Positions 52,020 through 60,509 of a DNA stretch of 64,000 nucleotides are shown here, piece after piece. Made by a program: the position numbers and the translations under genes. The stretch spans positions 558,001 to 622,000 of the forward strand of contig NZ_PDLO01000001.1 of the NCBI RefSeq assembly GCF_002631205.1, given 5' to 3'. The notes under the pieces are model-generated. The model was not told the DNA's origin and made no database searches. It was given only the letters and a program-made list of their open reading frames with translations. Positions within the stretch are counted from its first letter, which is position 1. Every line of letters starts with the position of its first letter. The stretch comes from Neolewinella marina (GTDB taxonomy: Bacteria; Bacteroidota; Bacteroidia; Chitinophagales; Saprospiraceae).

Positions 52020-54419
52020 CTAGTTCCGCAGGGGCTTGTTGGTTTGCAGCATGTGCTGGATGCGTTCCAGGGTCTTCTGCTCGCCGCACAGGCTCAGGAA
52101 GGCCTCCCGCTCGATGTCCAGCAGGTACTGCTCGCTCACCTGCTGGGTGCCGGTGAGGTCGCCGCCGCAGAGCACCCAGGCGATCTTCTTGGCGATCTTG
52201 ATGTCGTGCTCGCTGGCGTACTGCCCCCGCCGCAGTTCGTTGGCGGCGGCGTAGAGGGCCGCCAGGCCGCCGCGCCCGAGGACGGTGATGTCCTCACGCT
52301 GCTGCGGCATGGTGTAGCCGTCGTCGGCAAGGTCCAGCACCATCCGCTTGGCTTCGGTGAGGTTGCGGTCCTTGTTGACGACGACCTTGTCCCGGCCCTT
52401 GATGAGGTAGCCGTGGTGGTAGGCCTCGTAGGCGCTGGTCGATACCGAGGCCATGGCGATGGTCTTGAAACGCTCGATGAGGGTGGGGATCATCACGTCG
52501 CCCTCGAAGAAGCTGTCGCTCGTCCGCAGGGCAAACTCCTTGGTGCCCGCGCCCGCGGGGATGACACCGATGCCGGCTTCCACCAGTCCGATGTAGCTCT
52601 CCGCCGCCACAGCCGCTCCGTCGCAGTGCATAACGCTCTCGCAGCCGCCGCCGAAGACGTAGCCCTGGGTAGCGGCCACTACCGGAATGGCCGAGTAGCG
52701 CAGCCGCATCACGCTCTGCTGGAAAAGGTTGACGGCCATATTGAGCTCCTCGAACTCCTGCTGGTAGGCCAGTTGGGCGATCATCATGAGATTGGCGCCC
52801 ACGCTGAAGTTGTCGGCGTTGTTGCCGAGCACCATGCCCCGCCAGCCTTCTTCCTCGAGCTTGGTGATGGCTTCCTGGTAGCCGCGCAGCACGCCTTCGC
52901 CGATGCTGTTGTAGGCACTGGTGAACTCCAGGCAGGCCACCCCGTCGCCGATGTCGTGGAGGGTGACTTCGCTGTTCTGGTAGACCGGCTTCTGGTCCCG
53001 GAGGTTGTCCAGGATGATGAAGGCTTCGGTACCGGGCTTGACGCGGTAGGATTTCGACTGGAGGTCATAGTACTTCAGCTGGCCGCCTTCGCGCTTGTAG
53101 AAGCTGTCGTGGCCGGCGGCCTGCATTTCCTTCACCCAGGCGGGGATGGTGGCCCCGTCGGCTTCGGCCGCGTCGATGCCGGCCTGCAGCCCTACGGCAT
53201 CCCAGTACTGGAAGGGGCCCAGCTTCCAGGCGTAACCGGCCCGCATGGCGTCGTCGATGCTGTACAGGTTGTCGCTGATCTCCGGGATGCGGTTGGCCGA
53301 ATAGGCGAACAGTCCGGCCAGCATGCGGCGCACGAAGGTGCCGCCCTGGTCCTCGGCGCTGAAGAGGGCCTTCACCCGCCGGGGCAGGTCATCGATCTGC
53401 TTGGCGGTTTTCAGGCTGGGCAGGTCCTCGCGGGCGGGGGCCTCGTATTCCAGGGTTTTCAGGTTCAGCCCGAGGATCTGGCGGTTGCCCTCCTCGTCGA
53501 GCACTTTCTTGTAGAAGCCCTGCCCGGTCTTGTTGCCCAGGAAGTTGTTGTCGATCAGGAACTGGTAGTATTGGGGAATTTCCAGCACGGCCGCCGCCTC
53601 GTCGTCGGGGGCGTTCTCGCGGATGCCCGTCATGACGTGGGCCCCCGTGTCGTGGCCCACCAGGTCGCCCAGGCGGAAGGTGCCCGTTTTGGGACGGCCC
53701 AGGGCGGGTCCGGTCAGTTTGTCTACCGTTTCAATGCGCAGCCCCAGCTCGTCGGTCAGGGCATAACTCTTCGACAGGCTGTACACCCCGATGCGGTTGC
53801 CAATGAAGGCGGGGGTATCCTTGGCCATTACCGTGGTCTTGCCAAGGTAGAGATCGCCGTAGTGCATGAAAAAGTCGAGCACCTCCTGCTTCGTGTCCGG
53901 GCCGGGAATGATTTCGAACAGCCGCAGGTAGCGCGCCGGGTTAAAAAAGTGGGTGCCGCAGAAGTGCTGGCGGAAATCTTCGCTCATCCCCTCCTGAATC
54001 ATCCGGATGGGGATGCCCGAGGTATTGGTGGTTACCAGACTGCCCGGTTTCCTCACCTTGTCTACCTGCCCGAGCACCTTCTGCTTGATGTCCAGCCGCT
54101 CGACCACCACCTCGATGATCCAGTCGTAGTCGGCCAGCTTGTCCATATCATCGGTGAAGTTGCCCACCGTGATGCGCTTGGCGAAGTCCTTGTCGTACAA
54201 GGGGGCCGGTTTCGACTTGATGGCCGTCTGCAGGGCTTGGGTCGCTACGGAATTGCGGACGGCGGGGTTGGTTTCGGTATCGTCCATGTCGCGGGGCAGG
54301 ATGTCGAGCATCAGTACCTCGAGGCCAACGTTGGCAAAGTGACAGGCGATCCCGGAGCCCATTACGCCGGAGCCGAGCACGGCGGCGCGGCGGATGTGTC
54401 GGGAGGAGTGTTTGGTCAT
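52020..54419 (-). CDS. fadB: 3-hydroxyacyl-CoA dehydrogenase/enoyl-CoA hydratase fusion
   Basis: A 799-residue bifunctional beta-oxidation enzyme with the domain order opposite to E. coli FadB. The dehydrogenase comes first (AAVLGSGVMGSGIACHFANV, with NTSGIPI, GTHFFNPARYLRLFEIIPG and FIGNRIGVYSLSKSYAL), about residues 1-410; the crotonase domain follows, about 500-799 (EFTSAYNSIGEGVLRGYQEA; VLGNNADNFSVGANLMMIAQ; EAGIGVIPAGAGTKEFALRT). This HAD-first type is usual in Bacteroidota. The ATG at 54419 (MTKHSSRH) is preceded by a dyad and a good promoter. fadA is downstream in the same unit. Confidence 0.93.
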   Translation of the reverse strand: MTKHSSRHIRRAAVLGSGVMGSGIACHFANVGLEVLMLDILPRDMDDTETNPAVRNSVATQALQTAIKSKPAPLYDKDFAKRITVGNFTDDMDKLADYDWIIEVVVERLDIKQKVLGQVDKVRKPGSLVTTNTSGIPIRMIQEGMSEDFRQHFCGTHFFNPARYLRLFEIIPGPDTKQEVLDFFMHYGDLYLGKTTVMAKDTPAFIGNRIGVYSLSKSYALTDELGLRIETVDKLTGPALGRPKTGTFRLGDLVGHDTGAHVMTGIRENAPDDEAAAVLEIPQYYQFLIDNNFLGNKTGQGFYKKVLDEEGNRQILGLNLKTLEYEAPAREDLPSLKTAKQIDDLPRRVKALFSAEDQGGTFVRRMLAGLFAYSANRIPEISDNLYSIDDAMRAGYAWKLGPFQYWDAVGLQAGIDAAEADGATIPAWVKEMQAAGHDSFYKREGGQLKYYDLQSKSYRVKPGTEAFIILDNLRDQKPVYQNSEVTLHDIGDGVACLEFTSAYNSIGEGVLRGYQEAITKLEEEGWRGMVLGNNADNFSVGANLMMIAQLAYQQEFEELNMAVNLFQQSVMRLRYSAIPVVAATQGYVFGGGCESVMHCDGAAVAAESYIGLVEAGIGVIPAGAGTKEFALRTSDSFFEGDVMIPTLIERFKTIAMASVSTSAYEAYHHGYLIKGRDKVVVNKDRNLTEAKRMVLDLADDGYTMPQQREDITVLGRGGLAALYAAANELRRGQYASEHDIKIAKKIAWVLCGGDLTGTQQVSEQYLLDIEREAFLSLCGEQKTLERIQHMLQTNKPLRN

Positions 54420-54432
54420 ATCATGATCGTTT

Positions 54433-54446
54433 AGCGAAAATTCGCT
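54433..54446. promoter_or_regulatory. dyad operator-like site over the fadBA transcription start
   Basis: A 6-bp perfect dyad, AGCGAA-AA-TTCGCT, lies between the -7 box (54449-54456) and the fadB ATG, where the mRNA would begin. Such a position fits repression by a dimeric regulator, for example of fatty-acid use. No regulator gene is adjacent. Confidence 0.4.
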
Positions 54447-54448
54447 GG

Positions 54449-54480
54449 CTAAGGTAAATAAAAGGCATCGGCGGCCCAAA
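54449..54480 (-). promoter_or_regulatory. promoter of fadBA
   Basis: On the minus strand TTTG (54480 to 54477) is followed after exactly 20 bases by TACCTTAG (54456 to 54449), a one-base variant of the TAnnTTTG box, 29 bases before the ATG. Confidence 0.6.
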
Positions 54481-54721
54481 AGTTACGGGGCGGATAGGAT
54501 ATCGCATTTCGTCACACCGGTGGTTTTACCGGGTCCTCGGGGTTTGGATGAACAGGTGGCTCCCATCTGGCAGGCCCGCACTATGAGGCACCAGCGTGAT
54601 GACACCGGTTGCCCCGTACTCCAACCTATCGTCAGAACGGGGGCGCGGGTTTACGCTACGGTGCCTTCGGGCGCCAATTCCAGCAATGTAAATGGTAGTT
54701 GGGTTGGCCAGGTGGTAGCCC

Positions 54722-55501
54722 CTACTCCCGGCGCAACAGCAGCTGGTGGATGATGATCCCTTTCTCGGCCTTTTCGTCCCAGGGCAGGTCAATGCACGAG
54801 GCGGTGTCCCCGTTGCAGCATTCGCGGCACTGGGTGTGGCGGGCGTCCAGGAAGCGCTCCACCAGTCCGCGACCGGGGGCGTAGCGCTCGTAGGCCGACC
54901 GCAGGTCGATCAGGTTGTCGATGGCGGCCTGGTCGACCGTCACCACGCTGTCGAGTTGCAGGCCGGTAGGCAGGGTGAGTTGCTCCCCGGTGTTTGTGTA
55001 GCGGTAGGCCCAGCCGTTGTAGACGTCCAGGAATTCCGGCCCCACGGCCACGTCGCGGGAAGCATCGAAGGCCGTATGCCCGTCCCACCGCACGCCATCC
55101 CGCAGGGGCAGCACCAGTTTAGTGAAGCTGAGGTTGTCCTCGCTGCGCACCACGGCGGTGGCCGTCCGGGTTACGGTGAAGGTTTGCTTGAAGGTGAAGT
55201 TCTGGCTCTCGTCGGCCCGCTCCCACCGTTCCCCGCGGAAGACCAGGGCTCCGTCGGCTCCGACGAAGGTTTCCACCAGGGTTTCCCGGGCTTCTACCCG
55301 GGCGGTGTCGTAGCGGATGCCGGAGACCGTGGGGGTCAGCACGATGCTGTCGACGCGGTAGTAGGCCGGCCGGTTCAACTCCAGGGGGTAGTAGGTTTCC
55401 AGGGCCGATTCGGTCGCCGGGGTCAGCACTTCTTCCTCGCAGCCGGTCGCGAGCAGGATCAGCAGAGAGGGAAACAGCAGGGAAATGAGCTTACTTTTCA
55501 T
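54722..55501 (-). CDS. lipoprotein of unknown function
   Basis: A 259-residue lipoprotein with lipobox LLATGC (Cys about residue 21). The mature part reads like a secreted beta-domain: ETYYPLELNRPAYYRVDSIV, TVSGIRYDTARVEARETLVE, GDGALVFRGERWERAD-like, FDASRDVAVGPEFLDVYNGW. A C-terminal segment has closely spaced cysteines (TQCRECCNGDTASCIDL), which may bind a metal or form disulfides. The family is not recognised. It is last in a gpsA-yfhO-lipoprotein operon, 5 bases after yfhO. Confidence 0.65.
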   Translation of the reverse strand: MKSKLISLLFPSLLILLATGCEEEVLTPATESALETYYPLELNRPAYYRVDSIVLTPTVSGIRYDTARVEARETLVETFVGADGALVFRGERWERADESQNFTFKQTFTVTRTATAVVRSEDNLSFTKLVLPLRDGVRWDGHTAFDASRDVAVGPEFLDVYNGWAYRYTNTGEQLTLPTGLQLDSVVTVDQAAIDNLIDLRSAYERYAPGRGLVERFLDARHTQCRECCNGDTASCIDLPWDEKAEKGIIIHQLLLRRE

Positions 55502-55506
55502 AGAGG

Positions 55507-57966
55507 TCAGTCTTGTCCTGGAGCGGAGCGGTAGCGGTACCACCCGGCCGCTGCCACGCCCAGCAGGATCAGAACGCTGCAGATCAGCGAGATGGTACGC
55601 CCGATGCTGTAACTCCGCGGATCGAAACGCATCGTAATGGTATGCTCGCCGGCCGGTACCCGCAGGGCCCGCAGGGCGTAGTTGGCCCGGATGAGCTCGG
55701 CTTCCGTTCCGTCGATAGTGGCCTCCCAGCCGAGGTCCGGACCGTACCAGATCTCCGAGAAGACAACCAGCTGCTCCGAGGGCGAATTGAAACGGTACTG
55801 CAGTTCATTGGGCTGATAGCTGGTCAGCTCGATGCTCCCCTGCCCCGTTGGATCGAGGGCGGCGAGCGCGGGTGCAAAGGAATTGTCGACAATAGCCGTG
55901 CTCCGCAGGTCCTCCACCTCGCCCAGGGCGGCAAACTCGGCATCGGGGCCCTCGACGAACCGGATGTCGTCCACCAGCCAGGCGTTGCCGAAGGCGTCGG
56001 GATTGCGCTGGGCCGAAAGCTCACCATTTTCCCCCGGAACCAGGAAGTACTTGGTGTTCAGCATGTTGATGACGTCCATGTCGCGGGGGGCCAGGTAGCC
56101 GTCGATCAGGTCCTGGTAGCGCCGCATTTTTACGGCCGAGTACCCGCCCAGGCTCTTGTGGAAATAGCTGGTGAAGGCATCCTGGTCGAGCGGCCGCGAC
56201 AGGTTGAGTACCCGGTAGTTAGGGTCGGGGTCCTGGAGGATCTGTTGGTCCGCCGGACTGGGCTGCACGGCGTTCGTGATGGCGCGGGCGGGCTGGAAAT
56301 CGTCGTGGGTCAGGTAGCGTCCGTTCACGCCGACAAAGTCCACCAGTCCCAGCAGTCCGATGGCCAGGGCCGCCCAGGTGAAGCCCAGGGTTCCTTTCCA
56401 GAGCAGGTACAGCAGCCCGAAGGTGAGTCCGACGAAAAGCAGACTGCGCAGGGCATCGGTGTAGTAGACGTCCGCCCGGGTAGCTTCCAGGGCACCGACC
56501 AGCTGGTTTACGTCGCCCTGCCCTCCGGTGAAACGCGCGATCTGGGCGGCGTCCTGGGGGGCGCTGAAGTCGAGGGTCATGCCCAGGACGACCACGAGGA
56601 GACCCAGCCCAGCAGCGGTAAATCCGGCCCGCTTGAGCTGGATCCCCGCGAAAGTGGATTCCGCTTGCTTCAGTTCCCACCAGCGGTGGAGGCCCAGGAC
56701 GCCCAGGGCGACCATTAAAAAGGTGGACACACTGAGGGCGGAGTTCGGCGTCCGGAAGTTGTTAAGCAGGGGCAGGTTATCGAACAGGAAGCGGTTGATC
56801 CAGCCGCCGTTGCTGCCGAGGCTCAGCAGGAAAATGAAGAGGGTGCCCCCCGTGAGCCAGATCCGCACCGGGGTGGAAGCGGTGAAGAGGCCGAAGATGA
56901 AGAGCGCCCACGCCACCGCTCCTAGGTAAATCGGCCCCTCCGTAAACGGCAGGCTGCCATGGTAGAGGGGAGCGGGGAAAGTTTCGGGCACCCGGAAACC
57001 CGAGCGGGTCATGGCCTGGCCAAAGTCGGTGTCGCGGTCGATCTCCTGACCACTGCCGCCCCCGGCCGCCAGGGGTGCGTAGGTGGCCAGCATATCCTTG
57101 AAGCCGTTGCTCCACTGCATGGCGTAGCCATAATCGAGTCCGCCGTCGGGATCGGCTTTGCCGGTGGCCGGTCCATCGGCTTCGGAGGTGGAAGAAAGCA
57201 CCGCCCCACCCCGCATCGACTGCGGCAGGTACTCCGCCGTGGTGAGCAGGTTGCTGGCGCCGGCCCCTACGGCCAGCGCCAGTCCCACGAGCAATACGCC
57301 CATGGCCCGGGCAAAAACGGCGAGGGTGCCGGCCCGGAAGTGGCGGACCAATTCCGCCACGCCCAGGAAAGGCAGGGTAAGGCCGAAGTAGTACAGCATC
57401 TGGGGGTGGTTGGCCAGAATGGCCAGCCCCATCCCCAGGGCAAAGATTGCCCCCCCGATCAGGTAGCGGCGGCGGAAGGCCAGCAGTACCCCGGCGGCCA
57501 CCAGCGGCAGGTACATGATCACGCCCAGCTTGCTCACGTGGCCAGCGTCGTAAAGCACGATGTTGTTGGTAGCGATGCCGGCCGTCACCGCCCCGGCAAT
57601 ACTGAGCCAGGGGCTGACGCCCAGCAACACCATCATCAGGTAGAAGGTCAGCATTCCGCTGAAGATGTAGCCCGCCGGTCCGCCCAGAAAACCCCGAAAC
57701 AGGCGGTTGGCGTACTTCAGCTGGTTGCCCTCACTCACCTTGGTGATCTGGTAGGTGGGCATGCCCCCGAACATGGCGTTGGTCCAGTTGGTCCGCTCCC
57801 CGGTAGCTTCCTGGAATTCGGTCAGCTCCCGCGAAGCCCCCCGGTACTGGACGATGTCGCCCTGCTGCAGGCCCTCCCCCTGAAACTGGGGCAGGAAGAG
57901 CACGATCACGGTGAGGTAGAAGACGACCACGGCAATCAGGTGGGGCAGAAAGGTCTTGGGCTGCAT
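55507..57966 (-). CDS. YfhO-family membrane protein
   Basis: An 819-residue protein with about twelve to fourteen transmembrane helices (LIAVVVFYLTVIVLFLPQF; GYIFSGMLTFYLMMVLLGVS; FALGMGLAILANHPQMLYYF; VFARAMGVLLVGLALAVGAG) and a large C-terminal extracytoplasmic beta-domain (YQPNELQYRFNSPSEQLVVF, SEIWYGPDLGWEATIDG, GEHTITMRFDPRSYSIG). YfhO proteins are GT-C-like and are linked to glycosylation of lipoteichoic acids in Firmicutes; in Bacteroidota the acceptor is unknown. It overlaps neither neighbour: gpsA ends 9 bases upstream. Confidence 0.85.
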   Translation of the reverse strand: MQPKTFLPHLIAVVVFYLTVIVLFLPQFQGEGLQQGDIVQYRGASRELTEFQEATGERTNWTNAMFGGMPTYQITKVSEGNQLKYANRLFRGFLGGPAGYIFSGMLTFYLMMVLLGVSPWLSIAGAVTAGIATNNIVLYDAGHVSKLGVIMYLPLVAAGVLLAFRRRYLIGGAIFALGMGLAILANHPQMLYYFGLTLPFLGVAELVRHFRAGTLAVFARAMGVLLVGLALAVGAGASNLLTTAEYLPQSMRGGAVLSSTSEADGPATGKADPDGGLDYGYAMQWSNGFKDMLATYAPLAAGGGSGQEIDRDTDFGQAMTRSGFRVPETFPAPLYHGSLPFTEGPIYLGAVAWALFIFGLFTASTPVRIWLTGGTLFIFLLSLGSNGGWINRFLFDNLPLLNNFRTPNSALSVSTFLMVALGVLGLHRWWELKQAESTFAGIQLKRAGFTAAGLGLLVVVLGMTLDFSAPQDAAQIARFTGGQGDVNQLVGALEATRADVYYTDALRSLLFVGLTFGLLYLLWKGTLGFTWAALAIGLLGLVDFVGVNGRYLTHDDFQPARAITNAVQPSPADQQILQDPDPNYRVLNLSRPLDQDAFTSYFHKSLGGYSAVKMRRYQDLIDGYLAPRDMDVINMLNTKYFLVPGENGELSAQRNPDAFGNAWLVDDIRFVEGPDAEFAALGEVEDLRSTAIVDNSFAPALAALDPTGQGSIELTSYQPNELQYRFNSPSEQLVVFSEIWYGPDLGWEATIDGTEAELIRANYALRALRVPAGEHTITMRFDPRSYSIGRTISLICSVLILLGVAAAGWYRYRSAPGQD

Positions 57967-57975
57967 GCAGGAGGC

Positions 57976-59016
57976 TTAAAGGAAATCGACGTCGACGTCG
58001 TAGGGATAGGTAATGAGGTAGTTCATGGCTTCCGCCACCGGGTACTGCTCGAAGACGATCTGGTACAGCATCTCGGTGATCGGCACCCGCAGCCGCAGGC
58101 TGCGGGCCAGATGGCGGGTGATCATCAGGGTGCGTACCCCCTCGGCCAGTTCCTGGCTGGTGGCCATCACCTCCTCCAGGCTCTCGCCGGAGCCAATGCG
58201 GTAGCCGAACATGTAGTTGCGGCTTTTCTTGGAGGTGGCCGTGGCGATCAGGTCGCCGATGCCGGCGGTGCCAAAGAAGGCGCGCTTGTCGCTGCCCAGC
58301 GCCTGGCCGAAGTGGACCATCTCCACCAGTCCGCGGGTGATGAGCATGGCCTGGATGTTTTTGCCCAGCCCCACCCCCTTCAGGATGCCGGACCCCAGGG
58401 CAATGACGTTCTTGAGCACCCCGGCCAGTTCGGCTCCCAGCAGGTCGTGGGTACCGAAGACGTGCAACTGCCGGGATTTCAGGACCACCTTGGCCCGGTC
58501 GATCACCTCGTCGAACTTGCTGGCGATTACCGAGGCGGAGGGCTGCCCGTCGAGCAACTCCCGCGCCAGGTTGGGCCCGGTGAGGGCGCCGACCCTCACC
58601 ACCACGCTTTCCTGGCGGATCACGTCCGTCATGGTGTGGACGTTCTTGCGGTCGATGCCGGTGGTGGGTATGTGCCGCTCGTCGAGGCCGGTAACGTCGA
58701 GGCCCTTGGTGCCGTGGATCAGCACGTGGCTCGGCCGCAGGTGCTCGGTGATGCTCTGCATCATGTCCCGGAAGTTGTTCGAGGGCACGATGGGTAGGAT
58801 CAGCTGGCAGCGCTCGGCCACTTCGGCGAAGTCGTTCACCAGGCGGATGCGCGCATTGAGGGGTACCCCGAAGCGGAAACGCTCCCGGTTCAGCCGCTCG
58901 GTGAGTTCCGGATTACGGCTATAGACGAGCACGTCCGTGTTGCGGGCCAGCAAATTGGCCATGGCGGTACCGAAGGTACCCGCCCCGATCACGCCTACGG
59001 GTTCCGCTTTGGGCAT
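57976..59016 (-). CDS. gpsA: glycerol-3-phosphate dehydrogenase (NAD(P)+)
   Basis: A 346-residue enzyme reducing dihydroxyacetone phosphate to sn-glycerol 3-phosphate, the backbone of phospholipids. The Rossmann motif GVIGAGTFGTAMANLLARN is at residues 8-26. Family motifs follow: LILPIVPSNNFRDMMQSITE, HGTKGLDVTGL, GALTGPNLARELLDGQPSAS, GAELAGVLKNVIALGSGILKG with the catalytic Lys, and FGTAGIGDLIATATSKKSRN. A -7 box (59035-59042) lies 18 bases upstream. The first gene of an operon with yfhO and a lipoprotein suggests envelope biogenesis. Confidence 0.94.
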   Translation of the reverse strand: MPKAEPVGVIGAGTFGTAMANLLARNTDVLVYSRNPELTERLNRERFRFGVPLNARIRLVNDFAEVAERCQLILPIVPSNNFRDMMQSITEHLRPSHVLIHGTKGLDVTGLDERHIPTTGIDRKNVHTMTDVIRQESVVVRVGALTGPNLARELLDGQPSASVIASKFDEVIDRAKVVLKSRQLHVFGTHDLLGAELAGVLKNVIALGSGILKGVGLGKNIQAMLITRGLVEMVHFGQALGSDKRAFFGTAGIGDLIATATSKKSRNYMFGYRIGSGESLEEVMATSQELAEGVRTLMITRHLARSLRLRVPITEMLYQIVFEQYPVAEAMNYLITYPYDVDVDFL

Positions 59017-59034
59017 AGTAAGGATTGTGGGTTG

Positions 59035-59042
59035 CGAAGGTA
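59035..59042 (-). promoter_or_regulatory. -7 box of the gpsA-yfhO-lipoprotein operon
   Basis: On the minus strand TACCTTCG, an exact TAnnTTCG, ends 18 bases before the gpsA ATG. The -33 region has no TTG at standard spacing. Confidence 0.5.
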
Positions 59043-59079
59043 AGGCGCGGGACCCAGCTGGCCCGGCCGCCCCTGGCGG

Positions 59080-59484
59080 TTATTCATCACCGTCGTCCCA
59101 GAGCTGGTCCTCCTTGAAGGATTCAATCTCCCGCCGCTCCCGCTTGGTGGGCCGGCCCAGTCCCTTCTCGCGGAACTCGCCCTGGGTCTTGCCCACGAAC
59201 CAGTCCTTGTACTTGTTCATCTCCTCCTCCGTGGTGTGGTTCACGTAGCAGGTCACGGCCAGGGGGGCGCCCACCCGCTTGTTGAGCAGCTTCACCACTT
59301 CCAGGTCCAGGTTGAAGCCTTCCTTCTGCACCAGCAGCCGGTCGCCCACCGTAACGTTGGAACTCGGCTTTACGGGCTCCCCGTTCAGGCGCACCTTGCC
59401 CTTCTTGATCACGTCGGCGGACAGCGTCCGGCTCTTGAAAATGCGGACGGCCCACAGCCACTTGTCGATTCTTACTTTATCCAT
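59080..59484 (-). CDS. S4-domain RNA-binding protein (HslR-like)
   Basis: A 134-residue protein with an S4 domain (VRIDKWLWAVRIFKSRTLSA, KGKVRLNGEPVKPSSNVTVG) and a basic C-terminus (KGLGRPTKRERREIESFKE). HslR (Hsp15) binds stalled 50S subunits carrying peptidyl-tRNA. The start at 59484 follows an exact -7 box at 59534-59541. It is transcribed alone. Confidence 0.88.
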   Translation of the reverse strand: MDKVRIDKWLWAVRIFKSRTLSADVIKKGKVRLNGEPVKPSSNVTVGDRLLVQKEGFNLDLEVVKLLNKRVGAPLAVTCYVNHTTEEEMNKYKDWFVGKTQGEFREKGLGRPTKRERREIESFKEDQLWDDGDE

Positions 59485-59533
59485 AGGCAATGACCCACCC
59501 CTCCCGGACGGAAGAGCAGGCAATGGTTTTCCA

Positions 59534-59541
59534 CAAAGGTA
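59534..59541 (-). promoter_or_regulatory. -7 box of the S4 protein gene
   Basis: The minus strand reads TACCTTTG, an exact TAnnTTTG, 49 bases before the ATG at 59484. No clear -33. Confidence 0.45.
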
Positions 59542-59573
59542 GGGGGCAGCCGAAAGTCGGCCCGCCGGCGGGC

Positions 59574-59795
59574 CTATTCCTCCAGCTCGTACTCGATGTC
59601 GAGCTTCCGCAGGGCCCGGAAGGCGCTGCTGGTGTTGAAGCTCACCTCAATCTCCACCGGAGAGCCGGCCAGGAGAATGTCCGTGTATTCGGTAGCCAGG
59701 CTACTGTCAAGGTCATCGGCGATGTCCTCGAGGGTACGGGAAATGGCGCGGCGGTCGGGACGCAGGGCGTCGCACTGGATCAGCTTGATGGTCAT
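59574..59795 (-). CDS. small acidic protein of unknown function, 73 residues
   Basis: An ATG at 59795 (MTIKLIQCDALRPDRRAISR) opens a 73-codon frame ending in FRALRKLDIEYELEE. The protein is acidic and soluble with no motif that I recognise. The longer open frame upstream (to 60038) overlaps the antisense GNAT gene in an unlikely reading, so the short form is preferred. A TATCTTGC near-match to a -7 box (59799-59806, minus) sits just upstream. It could be a real conserved small protein or a chance frame; the strand pattern agrees with neighbouring genes. Confidence 0.5.
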   Translation of the reverse strand: MTIKLIQCDALRPDRRAISRTLEDIADDLDSSLATEYTDILLAGSPVEIEVSFNTSSAFRALRKLDIEYELEE

Positions 59796-59835
59796 GACCG
59801 CAAGATACGCAAGACGGTAAAATAAACAAAATGTT

Positions 59836-60393
59836 TCAATTAGTTCCTGTTGCCCTTTCCCATTCCCGGCGCAGCAATCGGTACTGTACCACGTCCCACG
59901 CTTGCCCCTCCTTGATGAAGAACTGTTCAAGAAGCGCCTCGCGGACCAGGCCAGATGCCAGCAGTACGCGTCCGGAAGCTTCGTTGTCGGCCCGGTGGTT
60001 GGCATGAATTCGCTGTATGGGCAGCTGCTCGAATCCATAATCGATCAGGGCCGCGACCGCTTCCCGGACGTATCCCCTGCCGCGAAAGGGGCGCCCCATC
60101 CAGAATCCAAGTTCGGCATGGCCGTAACGGGGATGAAGGTGGAGGCCCGCGGCGCCCATGAATTCCTCCGTAGCCGGGTCCCGAATGGCAAATACCAGGG
60201 CGGTGCCGTCATTCCACCCGGTCTCCACGGCCTGCAGCCACCCCACCAGATCGGCTTCGGTATAGGGATAGGGGACCGAGAGGGTAAATTCCGCGATCAG
60301 GGGATCGTTGGCCAAATTGATCACGGCGGCGGCATCACCCAGGGCCGGAGGGCTGAGCAGCAGGCGACGGGTAGTGAGTCGTGGTCGTTCCAT
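59836..60393 (-). CDS. GNAT-family N-acetyltransferase (RimJ/RimL-like)
   Basis: A 185-residue acetyltransferase. ERPRLTTRRLLLSPPALGDA at the start, FMGAAGLHLHPRYGHAELGF, the acetyl-CoA pyrophosphate loop GRPFRGRGYVREAVAALIDY, and IQRIHANHRADNEASGRVLL are hallmarks of the RimJ/RimL/Ard1-like group that modifies protein N-termini or small amines. The start at 60393 gives the family N-terminus; the open frame begins at 60441. The substrate is not predictable. Confidence 0.9.
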   Translation of the reverse strand: MERPRLTTRRLLLSPPALGDAAAVINLANDPLIAEFTLSVPYPYTEADLVGWLQAVETGWNDGTALVFAIRDPATEEFMGAAGLHLHPRYGHAELGFWMGRPFRGRGYVREAVAALIDYGFEQLPIQRIHANHRADNEASGRVLLASGLVREALLEQFFIKEGQAWDVVQYRLLRREWERATGTN

Positions 60394-60440
60394 GGGAAGG
60401 TAAGCTAGCAGTCTACAAATTACACCGGATCGGCACGTCA

Positions 60441-60468
60441 CGCGGCACCCGCGCCCCGCCGCCCCGGG
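60441..60468 (+). repeat. dispersed GC-rich element, copy H
   Basis: CGCGGCACCCGCGCCCCGCC followed by GCCCCGGG; exact core GGCACCCGCG. It lies between the divergent GNAT and metallo-beta-lactamase genes, about 40 bases before the latter, in the same orientation as copies A and C relative to the plus-strand gene. Confidence 0.55.
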
Positions 60469-60509
60469 TTACCAGTGCCCGGCGTACCTTTTCGGTAAAT
60501 TGTAATCCT

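Larger units (their letters stand above)
54420..54721. other. gene-free 302-base interval between fadB and a lipoprotein gene
   Basis: Contains the fadBA promoter and dyad at its fadB end. The remaining 230 bases show short open frames on both strands (for example 54526-54792 minus, partly overlapping the lipoprotein gene in another frame) that lack the codon pattern and family features of a gene. No repeat or RNA structure was recognised there. Confidence 0.5.

Noticed and set aside
51201-54434. Plus-strand open frame of 1077 codons opposite fadB and fadA
   Set aside because: It is antisense to two genes with complete family motifs. In GC-rich DNA the antisense frame is often open by codon bias; the translation is rich in His/Gly/Val with no domain.
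54526-54792. Minus-strand 88-codon frame after the lipoprotein gene
   Set aside because: Its first third overlaps the lipoprotein C-terminus in another frame, and the rest has no family feature; treated as non-coding.
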